NCBI RefSeq assembly: GCF_026410085.1
Contig: NZ_CP112866.1
Span: 682,001 to 746,000, forward strand
DNA length: 64,000 nt
DNA from: Pseudomonas quebecensis
GTDB lineage: Bacteria > Pseudomonadota > Gammaproteobacteria > Pseudomonadales > Pseudomonadaceae
Direction of reading: 5' to 3'
The position numbers and the translations under genes are program-made. Below the pieces are notes generated by a model. That model ran no database searches and was not told the DNA's origin. It worked only from the letters and a program-made list of their open reading frames with translations. Every line of letters begins with the position of its first letter. Within the stretch, counting starts at the first letter, position 1. Below, piece after piece: positions 1-9,136 of the stretch.

Positions 1-45
1 TAGTCCGGTCCGCGCAATCCTGCGCCCGCTCAAGGAGCCCACGCG

Positions 46-903
46 ATGAGCCAATGTCCTTTCTCTGCTGACTACCAACCGCCGGAAGAATGGCATAACG
101 CCGAGCTGAATTTTTCCGAGTCCATGAGCTACGGCGATTATCTGGACCTGGGCAAAGTCCTCAGCGCTCAGCACCCGCTGTCGCCGGACCACAATGAAAT
201 GCTCTTTATCATCCAGCACCAGACCTCCGAGCTGTGGATGAAGCTGATGCTCCACGAGCTCAAGGCCGCCCGCGAACATGTGCGCCTGGGCGAGCTGCCG
301 CCGGCGTTCAAGATGCTCGCGCGGGTGTCGCGGATCTTCGACCAGCTGGTGCATGCCTGGGCGGTACTGGCGACCATGACGCCCTCGGAATACAAGGCCA
401 TTCGCCCGTTCCTGGGACAGTCGTCGGGGTTCCAGTCGTTTCAGTACCGTGAGATCGAATTTATCCTTGGCAACAAGAGCCCGGCATTGTTGCGGCCCCA
501 TGCCCATCGCCCGGAATTGTTGCAGCAACTGCAAGTGGCGATTGCCACGCCGTCGCTGTATGACGAGGCGATCAACCTGATGACCAAGGCCGGCTTGGCG
601 ATTGACCCGCAACGCACCCAACGCGACCCAACGGCAGCGACCGTTCACGATGACTCGGTGGAAGCGGCGTGGCGCGAGGTGTATCGCGATCCGAGCCGTT
701 ACTGGGACTTGTATCAGTTGGCCGAGAAGTTTATCGACCTGGAGGATTCGTTCCGTCAGTGGCGCTTTCGCCATGTGACCACGGTGGAGCGCATCATCGG
801 CTTCCAACCGGGCACCGGCGGCACCGAGGGCGTGGGTTACCTGCGCAAGATGCTCGACACGGTGTTGTTCCCCGAGTTATGGCGAGTGCGTTCCACGCTC
901 TAA
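46..903 (+). CDS. kynA: Tryptophan 2,3-dioxygenase KynA
   Basis: This cytoplasmic haem enzyme opens the indole ring of L-tryptophan to N-formylkynurenine, the first step of the kynurenine route. The 285-residue length fits bacterial TDOs. The active-site His (H58 in [10 protein letters not shown]), the carboxylate-binding Arg (R120, before GQSSGFQS), the haem ligand (H243 in [12 protein letters not shown]) and the substrate-loop GTGGTEG (257-263) are all readable, offset by about three from the Xanthomonas enzyme. AAGGAG lies eight bases upstream of the ATG. It ends in a REP palindrome facing aroP. The sequence before position 46 is outside the window, so an operon partner such as kynB upstream cannot be excluded. 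Identification is secure. Confidence 0.97.
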   Translation: MSQCPFSADYQPPEEWHNAELNFSESMSYGDYLDLGKVLSAQHPLSPDHNEMLFIIQHQTSELWMKLMLHELKAAREHVRLGELPPAFKMLARVSRIFDQLVHAWAVLATMTPSEYKAIRPFLGQSSGFQSFQYREIEFILGNKSPALLRPHAHRPELLQQLQVAIATPSLYDEAINLMTKAGLAIDPQRTQRDPTAATVHDDSVEAAWREVYRDPSRYWDLYQLAEKFIDLEDSFRQWRFRHVTTVERIIGFQPGTGGTEGVGYLRKMLDTVLFPELWRVRSTL

Positions 904-906
904 ACA

Positions 907-936
907 CATATGGGAGGGGCTTGCCCCTCCCATATG
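907..936. repeat. REP-type palindrome between kynA and aroP
   Basis: A perfect 13-base inverted repeat around CTTG, with the GGGAGGGG/CCCCTCCC core of the P. fluorescens REP family. It sits between the convergent 3' ends of kynA and aroP, where it may also act as a bidirectional transcription or mRNA-end barrier. Confidence 0.85.
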
Positions 937-940
937 CCTA

Positions 941-2344
941 TCACTGCGTAGCGGCGATTGCTTTCGCCTTACTCATTCGCAACCGGTAGGCCACATAGAT
1001 CACCCCCACCCACACCGGCATCGCATACACCGACTCACGAATCCCCGGAATGGCCAGCATCACGCTGACAATCATCAGCATGAACGCCAGGCACAGGTAG
1101 TTGCTGAAGGGGAACCAAAACGTCTTGAACGACGGCACCACGCCTTGCTCGCCCATGGCCTTGCGAAACTTGATATGGGTGATGCTGATCAGCGCCCAGT
1201 TGATCATCAGCGAGGCAACCACCAGGGCGAACAGCAACTCCAGGGCGCTCTGCGGCGCGACATAGTTGACCACCACGCACAGCATCGTCACCAGCGCCGA
1301 GATCGCCAGGGCCCGCAGCGGCACGCCTTGCTTATTGAGCTTCATCAGCGCTTTGGGCGCATCGCCTTGCTCGGCCAGGCCGAACAGCATGCGGCTGTTG
1401 CAGTACACGCCGCTGTTGTACACCGACAACGCCGCGGTCAGCACCACGAAGTTGAGGATGTGCGCGGCGGTATCGTTGCCGATCAGTGAAAAGATCTGCA
1501 CGAACGGACTGCCGCTGTAGGCATCGCCCGATGCGCCGAGGGTCTGCAGCAGTTGGTCCCACGGATACAGCGACAGCAGCACAGTCAGCGCACCCACGTA
1601 GAAAATCAGGATGCGGTACACCACCTGGTTGATCGCCTTGGGGATCACCTTGCGCGGTTCGCTGGCCTCGGCGGCGGTGATGCCCACCAGCTCCAGGCCA
1701 CCAAACGAGAACATGATGAACGCCATGGACATCAGCAGCCCCATGCCGCCATTGGGGAAGAACCCACCGTGGCTCCACAGGTTGCTGATGGACGCCTGCG
1801 AACCGCCGGTGCCGCTGAACAGCAGGTAGCAACCGAGCACGATCATGCCGACAATCGCCACCACCTTGATGATCGCGAACCAGAACTCGGCCTCACCAAA
1901 GAACTTCACGTTCAGCGTGTTGATCAGGTTCACCGCGACAAAAAACACCAGCGCGCTGACCCAGGTCGGAATCTCCGGCCACCAGAACTGGATGTACTTG
2001 CCCACCGCCGTCAGTTCGGCCATGCCCACCAGTACATACAGCACCCAGTAGTTCCAGCCCGCCAGGAAACCCGCGTAACCGCCCCAGTATTTGTGCGCGA
2101 AGTGGCTGAAAGAACCGGCCACCGGCTCTTCGACGATCATCTCGCCGAGCTGGCGCATGATCAGGAAGGCGATAAAACCGGCGATCGCGTAGCCGAGGAT
2201 CATCGACGGCCCGGCGGACTTGAGCACACCGGCCGAACCGAGGAACAACCCCGTACCGATGGCGCCGCCCAAAGCGATCAGCTGAATATGCCGGTTCTTC
2301 AAGCCGCGCTTGAGGCCCACCGGGTTAACCATGTCATCCGCCAT
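941..2344 (-). CDS. aroP: Aromatic amino-acid permease AroP
   Basis: An APC-superfamily (AAT family) inner-membrane transporter of 467 residues that imports tryptophan, phenylalanine and tyrosine by proton symport. The N-terminus (LKRGLKNRHIQLIALGGAIG, about residues 11-30) and the FGGLELVGITAAEA segment follow E. coli AroP almost word for word, and about twelve hydrophobic segments can be seen. It converges with kynA and lies next to antABC, so it most likely supplies substrate for the tryptophan pathway in this island. A second in-frame ATG four codons in is possible. Substrate is inferred from similarity and context; family assignment is firm. Confidence 0.9.
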   Translation of the reverse strand: MADDMVNPVGLKRGLKNRHIQLIALGGAIGTGLFLGSAGVLKSAGPSMILGYAIAGFIAFLIMRQLGEMIVEEPVAGSFSHFAHKYWGGYAGFLAGWNYWVLYVLVGMAELTAVGKYIQFWWPEIPTWVSALVFFVAVNLINTLNVKFFGEAEFWFAIIKVVAIVGMIVLGCYLLFSGTGGSQASISNLWSHGGFFPNGGMGLLMSMAFIMFSFGGLELVGITAAEASEPRKVIPKAINQVVYRILIFYVGALTVLLSLYPWDQLLQTLGASGDAYSGSPFVQIFSLIGNDTAAHILNFVVLTAALSVYNSGVYCNSRMLFGLAEQGDAPKALMKLNKQGVPLRALAISALVTMLCVVVNYVAPQSALELLFALVVASLMINWALISITHIKFRKAMGEQGVVPSFKTFWFPFSNYLCLAFMLMIVSVMLAIPGIRESVYAMPVWVGVIYVAYRLRMSKAKAIAATQ

Positions 2345-2396
2345 TAACGTTCCCTTCTACTTGTTTTTCTTAAGGGTGAGTGCAGGCCGCATCAGC

Positions 2397-2415
2397 CCCT
2401 CAGAAGTGCTGAGGG
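2397..2415 (-). terminator. Hairpin at the end of antABC
   Basis: A seven-base perfect stem (CCCTCAG/CTGAGGG) with a five-base loop lies immediately beyond the antC stop codon. There is no clear U-tract, so it may be an mRNA 3'-end stabiliser rather than a classic intrinsic terminator. Confidence 0.4.
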
Positions 2416-3423
2416 TCAGATATTACTCTGCGTGAACTTTTCGTAATACAGCTGAACGCCATCAAGTGCCTGATCCAACAGCCATTGTTGGATGGATTCG
2501 ACCATCGGCGGCGGGCCACACACGTACATATCCGCCGAAACATCCCGCCATTGCGCCACCTCGAAATGTTCGGTGAGGTAGCCGCGCTTGCCGGGCCACT
2601 CGGGCGACGGGTTGCTGAGCACTTCGGTGTAGCGAAAACCCGCGAGGCGCCTCGCGTACGCCTTGATACGCTCGGCCTCGCACAAATCCTCTGCACTGCG
2701 CACACCATAGTAAAGATGCACGGGCTGCTCGCAGCCGTTGTCGACCAGCTGATCGAGCATGCCCAGCAGTGCCGATAAGCCCGTGCCACCGGCCACCAGC
2801 ACCAGCGGTTGGCTGACGTGGCGCAGGTAGAACGCCCCCAGCGGCGCTTCCAACTGCAGCCGGTCACCTACCTGGCAACGCTCGCGCAGGTAATTGCTCA
2901 TCACCCCGTCAGGCAGCAGGCGAATCAGAAATTGCAGCTGCTCGCCTGGCCGATTGGCGAACGAATACGAACGCCAGCTATCGGTGCCGGGCACTTGCAG
3001 GCGGGCGTACTGGCCGGGCAGAAAATCCAGCGGTGCGTCCAGTCGCAGGGTGAGCATTGCGGTACTGGCCGACACCTGCTGAACATGGCTCACGCTGGCG
3101 CCGACCAGCACCGGGCCCGGCGCGTTGCACAGGCTGGAGTCGAAATCGAAATAAAACGCCGCATCGGAGTTCACCCGCGTCTGGCAACTGAGCATTTTGC
3201 GTTGCTGCAGGTCGAGGCTGGAGAGTGCTTCGTCGTCGACATAATCCTGGGTGTAATCCCCCGACTCGCAACGGCCCTGACACGTGCCGCACACACCTTC
3301 GCGGCAATCGAGGGGGATCTTGATGCCATTGCGCAGTGCGGCATCCAACAGGATTTCACCCGCGCCCACCGGAAAAAACAGGGTCTTGCCGTCGGCAAAA
3401 CTGAAGGCCACTTTGTGATTCAT
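2416..3423 (-). CDS. antC: Anthranilate 1,2-dioxygenase reductase component AntC
   Basis: This electron-transfer component passes electrons from NADH through FAD and a [2Fe-2S] cluster to the AntAB oxygenase. From the chosen ATG (335 residues) the plant-type ferredoxin cysteines are C40, C45, C48 and C80. The ferredoxin-NADP reductase part follows, with RSYSFANRPG (FAD) and GGTGLSALLGML (NADH). An upstream in-frame start would add ten residues; the ATG at 3423 is preferred because MNHKVAFSF is the family N-terminus. It is the last gene of antABC, 26 bases after antB. It resembles BenC, but its neighbours and AntR point to anthranilate. Confidence 0.93.
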   Translation of the reverse strand: MNHKVAFSFADGKTLFFPVGAGEILLDAALRNGIKIPLDCREGVCGTCQGRCESGDYTQDYVDDEALSSLDLQQRKMLSCQTRVNSDAAFYFDFDSSLCNAPGPVLVGASVSHVQQVSASTAMLTLRLDAPLDFLPGQYARLQVPGTDSWRSYSFANRPGEQLQFLIRLLPDGVMSNYLRERCQVGDRLQLEAPLGAFYLRHVSQPLVLVAGGTGLSALLGMLDQLVDNGCEQPVHLYYGVRSAEDLCEAERIKAYARRLAGFRYTEVLSNPSPEWPGKRGYLTEHFEVAQWRDVSADMYVCGPPPMVESIQQWLLDQALDGVQLYYEKFTQSNI

Positions 3424-3449
3424 TCGCGAAACTCCACAGGTGATGCGCG

Positions 3450-3944
3450 TCACAGGTGATAGAAATCCAACACCGAGTTGATGGTGTCGTTAAGCAGCAG
3501 CGCATGCTTGCGGGTGATCAGCCAACTGTCGCCGTCGGGTTTGAGGCGGTAAGTGGCGTGCCCGTAGAACTGCTCCGAGGTGGCCAGCCGGTAAAACAGC
3601 GTGTGCCAGTTCAGGTGCACTTGCAGGGTGCCGTCGGCCTGTTCGGCAATACGCACGTTGTTGATCAGGTGCAGGGTGCGCGGCATCGGCGTGGCGGAGG
3701 CGGCCTTGCCGGTGCGCAGGCGGAACACGCGGTCTTCAAGCCCCGAACGGTTGGCGTAGTAGATCAGCGACAGTTCGCGCTTGGGATCGCGGGTATAGAC
3801 GTGTTCCGAATCCCACTGCGGCAAGTGGAATTCGCTCTGTGGGTCGAACAGCTGCACATAGGCGTCCCAGTCCTGGGCGTCGCACAGCTCGCACTTGCGG
3901 TAGAAGAACTGTTCGATGCGGTACTGCAGTTGCGCATTCATCAT
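3450..3944 (-). CDS. antB: Anthranilate 1,2-dioxygenase small subunit AntB
   Basis: The beta subunit of the ring-hydroxylating oxygenase (164 residues, the usual length), giving structure to the alpha-beta hexamer without a metal site of its own. The start ATG overlaps the antA stop codon (ATGA), and GGGAGGTG lies just upstream, a sign of translational coupling and equal stoichiometry. A second ATG follows directly, so the protein may begin one codon later. The fold is the NTF2-like ring-hydroxylating beta subunit. Confidence 0.93.
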   Translation of the reverse strand: MMNAQLQYRIEQFFYRKCELCDAQDWDAYVQLFDPQSEFHLPQWDSEHVYTRDPKRELSLIYYANRSGLEDRVFRLRTGKAASATPMPRTLHLINNVRIAEQADGTLQVHLNWHTLFYRLATSEQFYGHATYRLKPDGDSWLITRKHALLLNDTINSVLDFYHL

Positions 3945-5332
3945 TGCACCTCCCGCAGTGTCAGCGCGCGTTGCTCCAGCCCCTTGAGCAGAAATTGCTG
4001 CCAGTTGCGGTGCTGGTTGACGTACAGCCCTTCGTGGGTGAACTCGGTACCGGTCATCGCCGGCTGGATGCCGAGGGCTTCGCTGTTGGGGGTGGCCCCG
4101 GTTTGCCAGCGGTGGCTGCCACGGGAGATATCGCTCCAGCGTTCCAGGCGGCCCTGGAACCCGCGTTGGGCTTCGCGAAATTCCACCAGGTCGTCCGGTG
4201 TGCCCATGCCCGACACGTTGAAGAAATCCTCGAACTGGCGAATGCGATTTTCGCGGTCGGCGTCGGATTCACCCTTCACGCCCAGGCATTGGCTGATGAT
4301 CTCGGTCTTGTTCCATGCCACCGGGCGGATGATGCGCAGCTGCGAGCTGATCTGGTCGAGAAAAAACAGGCTGGGGTATATGTTCAGGTTGCGCAGGCGG
4401 TGCATCATCCATTCGGCTTTTTGCTGGCCGTGTTCGGCGACCAGGCGCGGCATGATCGTGGCATAGCCGGAACGCACGCTCGGGTTGGGCATGTCGCTGA
4501 ACAACACGCTATGGCCATTGTTGAAGGCGAACCAGCCGTCATCGGTATTCGCGTCGCCTGCGCCGAGCTTGCTGTAGTCCAGCGTGCTGCCGGCGGCGCT
4601 GCCGTTTTCGCTGTTCACTTGCTGGCGGTGCTGCACCGTGGCCACGTAGTTGTAGTGCACAGTACTGACGTGATAACCGTCCAGGCCGTTTTCGTTTTGC
4701 AGCTTCCAGTTGCCGTCGTAGGTGTAGGCGGATTTACCCGGCAGCACCTCCAACTCACCGGTAGCCGACTGCGCGACCATCATGTCGAAAAACACTTTTG
4801 CATCGCCGAGAAAATCCTCCAGGCTGTCGCCGCCGCTCACGTCCAGGCTGATGAACACGAAGCCTTTGTAGCTTTCGATGCGCGCCTTTTTCAGGCCGCG
4901 TGTCGCCTTGTCGAAACCCTCCGGGTATTCCCCCGGCGCCTTGACCTTCACCAGTCGGCCATCGCTCTTGTAGCACCAGGCATGGAACGGGCAGGTGAAG
5001 GTGGACTGGTTGCCCTTGCCCACGCGGGTAAGCGTGGTGCCGCGATGCTGGCAGGCATTGACCAGAGCATTGAGGCGGCCTTCGCCGTCGCGGGTGATGA
5101 TCATTGGCTGGCGCCCGGCGCGCATCGTCACGAAGTCATGGAGGTTGGCCAGTTCGCTTTCGTGGCAGGCGTAGATCCAGTTCTTTTCGAAGATCAGTTC
5201 CATCTCCAGATCGAACAGCTGCGGCTCGGTGAACATGTCGCGGGCGATGCGGAACACATCGTCGACGGGGCGAAAATCCAGGCAGCTTTCGATAAAGCTT
5301 TTCCATTGCTCGACGCTTCTTGCACCACTCAT
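3941..5332 (-). CDS. antA: Anthranilate 1,2-dioxygenase large subunit AntA
   Basis: The catalytic alpha subunit converts anthranilate to catechol with release of CO2 and ammonia. Counting from the ATG at 5332 (463 residues), the Rieske ligands are C94, H96, C114 and H117. The mononuclear-iron site is the D218/H221/H226 segment in NGLDGYHVSTVH. An upstream GTG at 5341 is in frame, but AAGGTG sits six bases before the ATG, which is therefore preferred. It is the first gene of antABC, and antR is transcribed divergently about 310 bases away. Confidence 0.95.
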   Translation of the reverse strand: MSGARSVEQWKSFIESCLDFRPVDDVFRIARDMFTEPQLFDLEMELIFEKNWIYACHESELANLHDFVTMRAGRQPMIITRDGEGRLNALVNACQHRGTTLTRVGKGNQSTFTCPFHAWCYKSDGRLVKVKAPGEYPEGFDKATRGLKKARIESYKGFVFISLDVSGGDSLEDFLGDAKVFFDMMVAQSATGELEVLPGKSAYTYDGNWKLQNENGLDGYHVSTVHYNYVATVQHRQQVNSENGSAAGSTLDYSKLGAGDANTDDGWFAFNNGHSVLFSDMPNPSVRSGYATIMPRLVAEHGQQKAEWMMHRLRNLNIYPSLFFLDQISSQLRIIRPVAWNKTEIISQCLGVKGESDADRENRIRQFEDFFNVSGMGTPDDLVEFREAQRGFQGRLERWSDISRGSHRWQTGATPNSEALGIQPAMTGTEFTHEGLYVNQHRNWQQFLLKGLEQRALTLREVQ

Positions 5333-5341
5333 GGGAGGCAC

Positions 5342-5643
5342 CTTTTATTAATGGCTGAACACGTCGGCCATTAAGCGGTTGAGCGTCGGCCGTGGGCTAT
5401 CCGCTTAATGGGGGAAGGTGCGCCGGATAATTGGGCAGCAACTACCCACGTCGGTGCAGCGCGGTGACGTAATGCGCTACTGTCCTGCCGGGCGATGTGC
5501 GCAAAAGCGTGGGACTTATCCACATAGTCGACGCTTGTTATCCAGCCAGTGGCAAACCGGCCGGCGTGGCGCAGAACTTGCCTTCAGCTCAGATGACGCG
5601 CCGCCAGAGCGCGCAAATGCCTAACCGCCGTGGGTGCACCCTG
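5342..5643. other. antA-antR divergent regulatory region
   Basis: This 302-base intergenic region must hold both promoters. It contains the perfect 10-base inverted repeat described separately (5369-5410) and a perfect DnaA-box 9-mer on the + strand at 5516-5524. No additional gene is evident. Frames continuing upstream of antR lack a ribosome-binding site. Confidence 0.6.
5369..5410. promoter_or_regulatory. Perfect inverted repeat upstream of antABC
   Basis: CATTAAGCGG (5369-5378) and CCGCTTAATG (5401-5410) are perfect complements separated by 22 bases. They lie 37-78 bases upstream of the antA start. The position suits an activator site for AntR or a transcript-leader hairpin; which one cannot be told from sequence. 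Confidence 0.5.
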
Positions 5644-6636
5644 ATGAGTAGCCAGACACGCGATATCCGTATTCAACGTTTCGACCTGGAGGGCGCCCGC
5701 AGTTGGATGTCCGGCATCTGCGGGCCGCACCGCCTGGCGACGGCAACGCCCGAGCGCCTGCGCTTCCACCACAGTGCCAATGTGTTCAAGTCCCGCGCTA
5801 CCACCCTCGGCGTGATCGAATACGGCACCGACGTGACTATCGATATCGAAGACGCCGAACACTTCAGCAGCTACAGCCTGAGCCTGCCGCTGGTGGGCGA
5901 GCAGGAGTTGAGCAAGAACGGCGAGCGCTTGAGTTCCAACTGCGATCAAGGCGTGATCATCTCGCCCAACGAGCATCAGGTGCTGGCGATTTCCGGCGAC
6001 TGTCGCAAGCTGCAAGTGGTGATCACCCGCGCCGCCATGAGCGAAACCCTCGAGGGCCTGCTGCAGCGCCCGATCGAAGCACCGTTGTGCTTCGAACCGG
6101 TGATGGACGCCGTGGACGGCGCGCCGGCGTCGTGGTGGCGCATGGCGCGTTATTTCATTGCCGAGCTGGAACACAGCAGCGAGTTGTACGAGCACGCGGC
6201 GTTTACCCGCGACCTGGAGAGTTCGCTGATCAAGGGCCTGATCCTCGCTCAGCCGAATAACTATTCCGAAGAACTGCGCGACGTACTCGGCGTGAAACTG
6301 CCGCACTACCTGATCCGCGCGCGCCAGTACCTCCACGTCAACGCACGCGAAGCCGTGCACCTGGAAGACCTGGAAGCCGCCGCCGGGGTGTCGCGGTTCA
6401 AGCTGTTCGATGCGTTTCGCAAGTACTTCGCCCTGTCGCCCATGGCCTACCTGAAAAAGCATCGCCTGGGCGGTGTACGCCAGGAGATCCTCGAGCACGG
6501 CTCGACCCGCACCATCTCCGAAATCGCCCTGGGCTGGGGCTTTACTCACCTGGGGCGGTTTTCGGCGGAGTACCGAAAACTGTTCGATGAGTCCCCCAGC
6601 CAGACCTTGCAGCGCAAGCGCCTGCGCAATCTCTAA
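5644..6636 (+). CDS. antR: AraC/XylS-family activator AntR
   Basis: A 330-residue AraC/XylS regulator with an N-terminal effector domain and a C-terminal double helix-turn-helix (about residues 225-325, including EDLEAAAGVSRFKLFDAFRK and ISEIALGWGFTHLGRFSAEY). It is divergent from antABC, the arrangement in which AntR activates anthranilate dioxygenase in response to anthranilate. The ATG giving MSSQTRDIRI was chosen over the longer upstream frame because it gives the family length and the upstream residues look non-coding. It is separated from the convergent catR by a short spacer containing a truncated REP (about 6651-6665). Confidence 0.88.
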   Translation: MSSQTRDIRIQRFDLEGARSWMSGICGPHRLATATPERLRFHHSANVFKSRATTLGVIEYGTDVTIDIEDAEHFSSYSLSLPLVGEQELSKNGERLSSNCDQGVIISPNEHQVLAISGDCRKLQVVITRAAMSETLEGLLQRPIEAPLCFEPVMDAVDGAPASWWRMARYFIAELEHSSELYEHAAFTRDLESSLIKGLILAQPNNYSEELRDVLGVKLPHYLIRARQYLHVNAREAVHLEDLEAAAGVSRFKLFDAFRKYFALSPMAYLKKHRLGGVRQEILEHGSTRTISEIALGWGFTHLGRFSAEYRKLFDESPSQTLQRKRLRNL

Positions 6637-6674
6637 AAGCAATGACATCCTATGTGGGAGGGGCGGGGTGGGGA

Positions 6675-7550
6675 TCAGATCAACTCTTCCAGCAGTTGCA
6701 GGCAATGACTCAGCCCCGGCGATTGATCGTTCACCCGTCGGCTCAAGATGATCGGCGAAGTCGCCGTCGCCTCCACAATCGGCGTATAGCCGATGTCCGC
6801 CCGATGCAGCACCTGTACCGACGCCGGCACCAGCGTCATGCCCATCCCGGCACCGACCAGGCCGATGGCGGTCTGCAGCTCGTTGGTCCACTGCGCCACC
6901 TTCAGGCTCAAACCGTGGGCGTCGAAGAGTGCGATTACATGGTCGGCATAACTGGGCCGTGGGTTGCCGGGGTAAAGCACCACCGGCTCGGCGGCCAGTT
7001 GCGCGAGGGTAACGGGTGCGGCCAGCAGCGGATGCCCGGCGGGCAGCACGGCCACCAGGCGATCCTCCACCAGCACGCGCTGCACGATGGCCGGGTCGTC
7101 GATACGAATGCGCCCGAAGCCCACGTCGATACGCCCGGTCTTGAGCGCTTCGACCTGCTGCAAGGTGGTCATCTCCGCCAAGCCCAGCTCCAGTTCCAGC
7201 GTGTCGTGGCTACGCAGGCGCCGGATCAGCTCCGGCAACACGCCATACAACGTCGAGGGCGCGAAGCCGATGCCCAGCCAGGTCTTCTCGCCCTGGCCGA
7301 TGCGGCGGGTGACGTCGCGGATCTTGTCCAACTGCTCGAGCAACAATTGGGCGTGCTCATAGAAAAACCGTCCGGCCTCGGTCAACCGCAATGGGCGGCT
7401 GCGTTCGAGCAGCAGCACCCCCAGTTCATCCTCCAATTGCTGGATCTGCCGGCTCAACGGCGGCTGGGCGATGTGCAGGCGTTCGGCCGCGCGAGTGAAG
7501 TTGAGGGTTTCTCCCAGCACCTGGAAATAGCGCAGATGACGCAGTTCCAT
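6675..7550 (-). CDS. catR: LysR-type regulator CatR
   Basis: A LysR regulator of 291 residues, divergent from catBCA, expected to activate it in response to cis,cis-muconate. The N-terminal winged helix-turn-helix (MELRHLRYF, FTRAAERLHIAQPPLSRQIQ, about residues 1-60) is the CatR/BenM/ClcR signature, followed by the effector-binding domain. GGAG lies five bases before the ATG at 7550; the longer frame adds only five residues. Family is certain. The CatR role comes from the divergent catB. Confidence 0.9.
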   Translation of the reverse strand: MELRHLRYFQVLGETLNFTRAAERLHIAQPPLSRQIQQLEDELGVLLLERSRPLRLTEAGRFFYEHAQLLLEQLDKIRDVTRRIGQGEKTWLGIGFAPSTLYGVLPELIRRLRSHDTLELELGLAEMTTLQQVEALKTGRIDVGFGRIRIDDPAIVQRVLVEDRLVAVLPAGHPLLAAPVTLAQLAAEPVVLYPGNPRPSYADHVIALFDAHGLSLKVAQWTNELQTAIGLVGAGMGMTLVPASVQVLHRADIGYTPIVEATATSPIILSRRVNDQSPGLSHCLQLLEELI

Positions 7551-7563
7551 GACGACTCCTTTC

Positions 7564-7578
7564 ATACTTATGAGGTAT
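7564..7578. promoter_or_regulatory. LysR-type operator in the catR-catB intergenic region
   Basis: ATAC-N7-GTAT, a symmetric T-N11-A box, lies 14 bases upstream of the catR start and about 86 before catB. The position is right for the high-affinity CatR recognition site that also autoregulates catR. Confidence 0.6.
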
Positions 7579-7664
7579 CAAGCCAGACCCATTCTATATT
7601 GGAAGCCTTGAAATCTGGGGTGCAGAATCGATCGAAACTTATACGCAACCCAGCGGGTATTGCC

Positions 7665-8792
7665 ATGCCGATTTGCATCATCACCTCGATCGAGGCCCTT
7701 ATCGTCGATCTGCCAACCATTCGCCCGCACAAGTTGGCCATGCACACCTTGCAGAACCAGACCCTGGTGATCATCCGAGTGCGCAGCAGCGATGGCATCG
7801 AGGGCATCGGTGAGGCCACCACCATCGGCGGCCTGAGTTACGGCAACGAAAGCCCCGACAGCATCAAGGTCAACATTGATCGCCACATCGCGCCGTTGCT
7901 TATCGGCCAGGACGCCAGCAACATCAACGCCGCCATGTTGCGCGTGGCGCGCAGCGTACGCGGCAACACCTTTGCCAAATCCGGCGTGGAGAGCGCGTTG
8001 CTCGACGCCCTTGGCAAGCGCCTGGGCCTGCCCGTCAGCGAGTTGCTCGGCGGGCGCGTGCGCGATGCGCTACCGGTGGCCTGGACATTGGCCAGCGGCA
8101 ATACCGCGCAGGACATCGACGAAGCGCAGAAGATGCTCGACCTGCGCCGCCATCGCCTGTTCAAGCTGAAGATCGGCGCAGGGCAGGTCGACCATGACCT
8201 GGCCCATGTGATCGCGATCAAAAAAGCCCTGGGCGATCGCGCCAGTGTGCGGGTCGACGTCAACCAGGCGTGGGACGAAGCCGTGGCCCTGCGCGCGTGC
8301 CGGGTGCTGGGCGACAACGGCATCGACCTGATCGAGCAGCCGATCTCGCGCAACAACCGTGCCGGCATGGCGCGGCTCAATCTGTCGAGCCCGACGCCGA
8401 TCATGGCCGACGAGTCCATCGAATGTGTCGAGGATGCCTTCAACCTGGCCCGCGAAGGTGCGGCGTCGGTGTTTGCCCTCAAGATCGCCAAGAGCGGCGG
8501 CCCGCGCGCAGTGTTGCGCACGGCGGCTATTGCCGAAGCGGCCGGTATCGGCCTGTACGGCGGCACGATGCTGGAGGGCGGTATCGGCACCCTGGCGTCG
8601 GCCCATGCCTTCCTGACCCTGGACACACTGGCGTGGGGCACCGAACTGTTCGGCCCGCTGTTGCTCACCGAAGACATCCTTGTCGAGCCGCCGCTGTACC
8701 GCGATTTCCAGCTGCATGTCTCCACCGCACCGGGCCTTGGCCTGGTCATCGATGAAGAGCGCCTGGCGTTCTTGCGTCGCGATAAACCCTAA
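7665..8792 (+). CDS. catB: Muconate cycloisomerase CatB
   Basis: This enzyme converts cis,cis-muconate to (+)-muconolactone. It is a 375-residue enolase-superfamily protein. From the ATG at 7665 the catalytic residues match P. putida CatB by number: K167 and K169 (FKLKIG), the metal ligands D198, E224 (DLIEQP) and D249 (MADES). A much longer open frame runs upstream across catR, but it is only a shadow. It is the first gene of catBCA, 12 bases before catC. Confidence 0.95.
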   Translation: MPICIITSIEALIVDLPTIRPHKLAMHTLQNQTLVIIRVRSSDGIEGIGEATTIGGLSYGNESPDSIKVNIDRHIAPLLIGQDASNINAAMLRVARSVRGNTFAKSGVESALLDALGKRLGLPVSELLGGRVRDALPVAWTLASGNTAQDIDEAQKMLDLRRHRLFKLKIGAGQVDHDLAHVIAIKKALGDRASVRVDVNQAWDEAVALRACRVLGDNGIDLIEQPISRNNRAGMARLNLSSPTPIMADESIECVEDAFNLAREGAASVFALKIAKSGGPRAVLRTAAIAEAAGIGLYGGTMLEGGIGTLASAHAFLTLDTLAWGTELFGPLLLTEDILVEPPLYRDFQLHVSTAPGLGLVIDEERLAFLRRDKP

Positions 8793-8804
8793 GAGGCACC
8801 TGCC

Positions 8805-9095
8805 ATGTTGTTCCACGTAAAAATGACCGTGAACCTGCCCGTCGACATGCACCCCGAACGCGCCGCCAGCCTCAAGGCCGAAGAAAAAGCCTTGGCGCAG
8901 CGCCTGCAGGAGTCCGGCCAGTGGCGCCACCTGTGGCGCATCGCCGGGCACTACGCCAACTACAGCGTGTTCGACGTCGACAGCGTGCAGCAACTGCACG
9001 ACCTGCTGATGCAACTGCCGCTGTATCCCTACATGGCCATCGAGGTGAATGCCCTGTGCCGACACCCGTCGTCGATCCATGAAGACGACCGCTGA
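8805..9095 (+). CDS. catC: Muconolactone delta-isomerase CatC
   Basis: A 96-residue protein that isomerises muconolactone to beta-ketoadipate enol-lactone and forms a decamer in relatives. It begins MLFHVKMTVNLPVDM, the family N-terminus, with length as expected. It is the middle gene of catBCA, 12 bases after catB and about 40 before catA. The later steps (PcaD, PcaIJ, PcaF) are not in this window. Confidence 0.95.
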   Translation: MLFHVKMTVNLPVDMHPERAASLKAEEKALAQRLQESGQWRHLWRIAGHYANYSVFDVDSVQQLHDLLMQLPLYPYMAIEVNALCRHPSSIHEDDR

Positions 9096-9136
9096 GTCTG
9101 ATTTGCGCCCGATAATTACAAGATGAGGATTGCACC

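Noticed and set aside
3839..5374. 511-codon open frame opposite antA
   Set aside because: AntA on the other strand has all Rieske and iron ligands in order; this is a GC-rich antisense shadow with His/Gln-rich content.
5516..5524. Perfect DnaA-box 9-mer (TTATCCACA) upstream of antR
   Set aside because: A single 9-mer occurs by chance many times in a genome, and there is no cluster of boxes, AT-rich unwinding region or dnaA/gyrB context, so it is not an origin.
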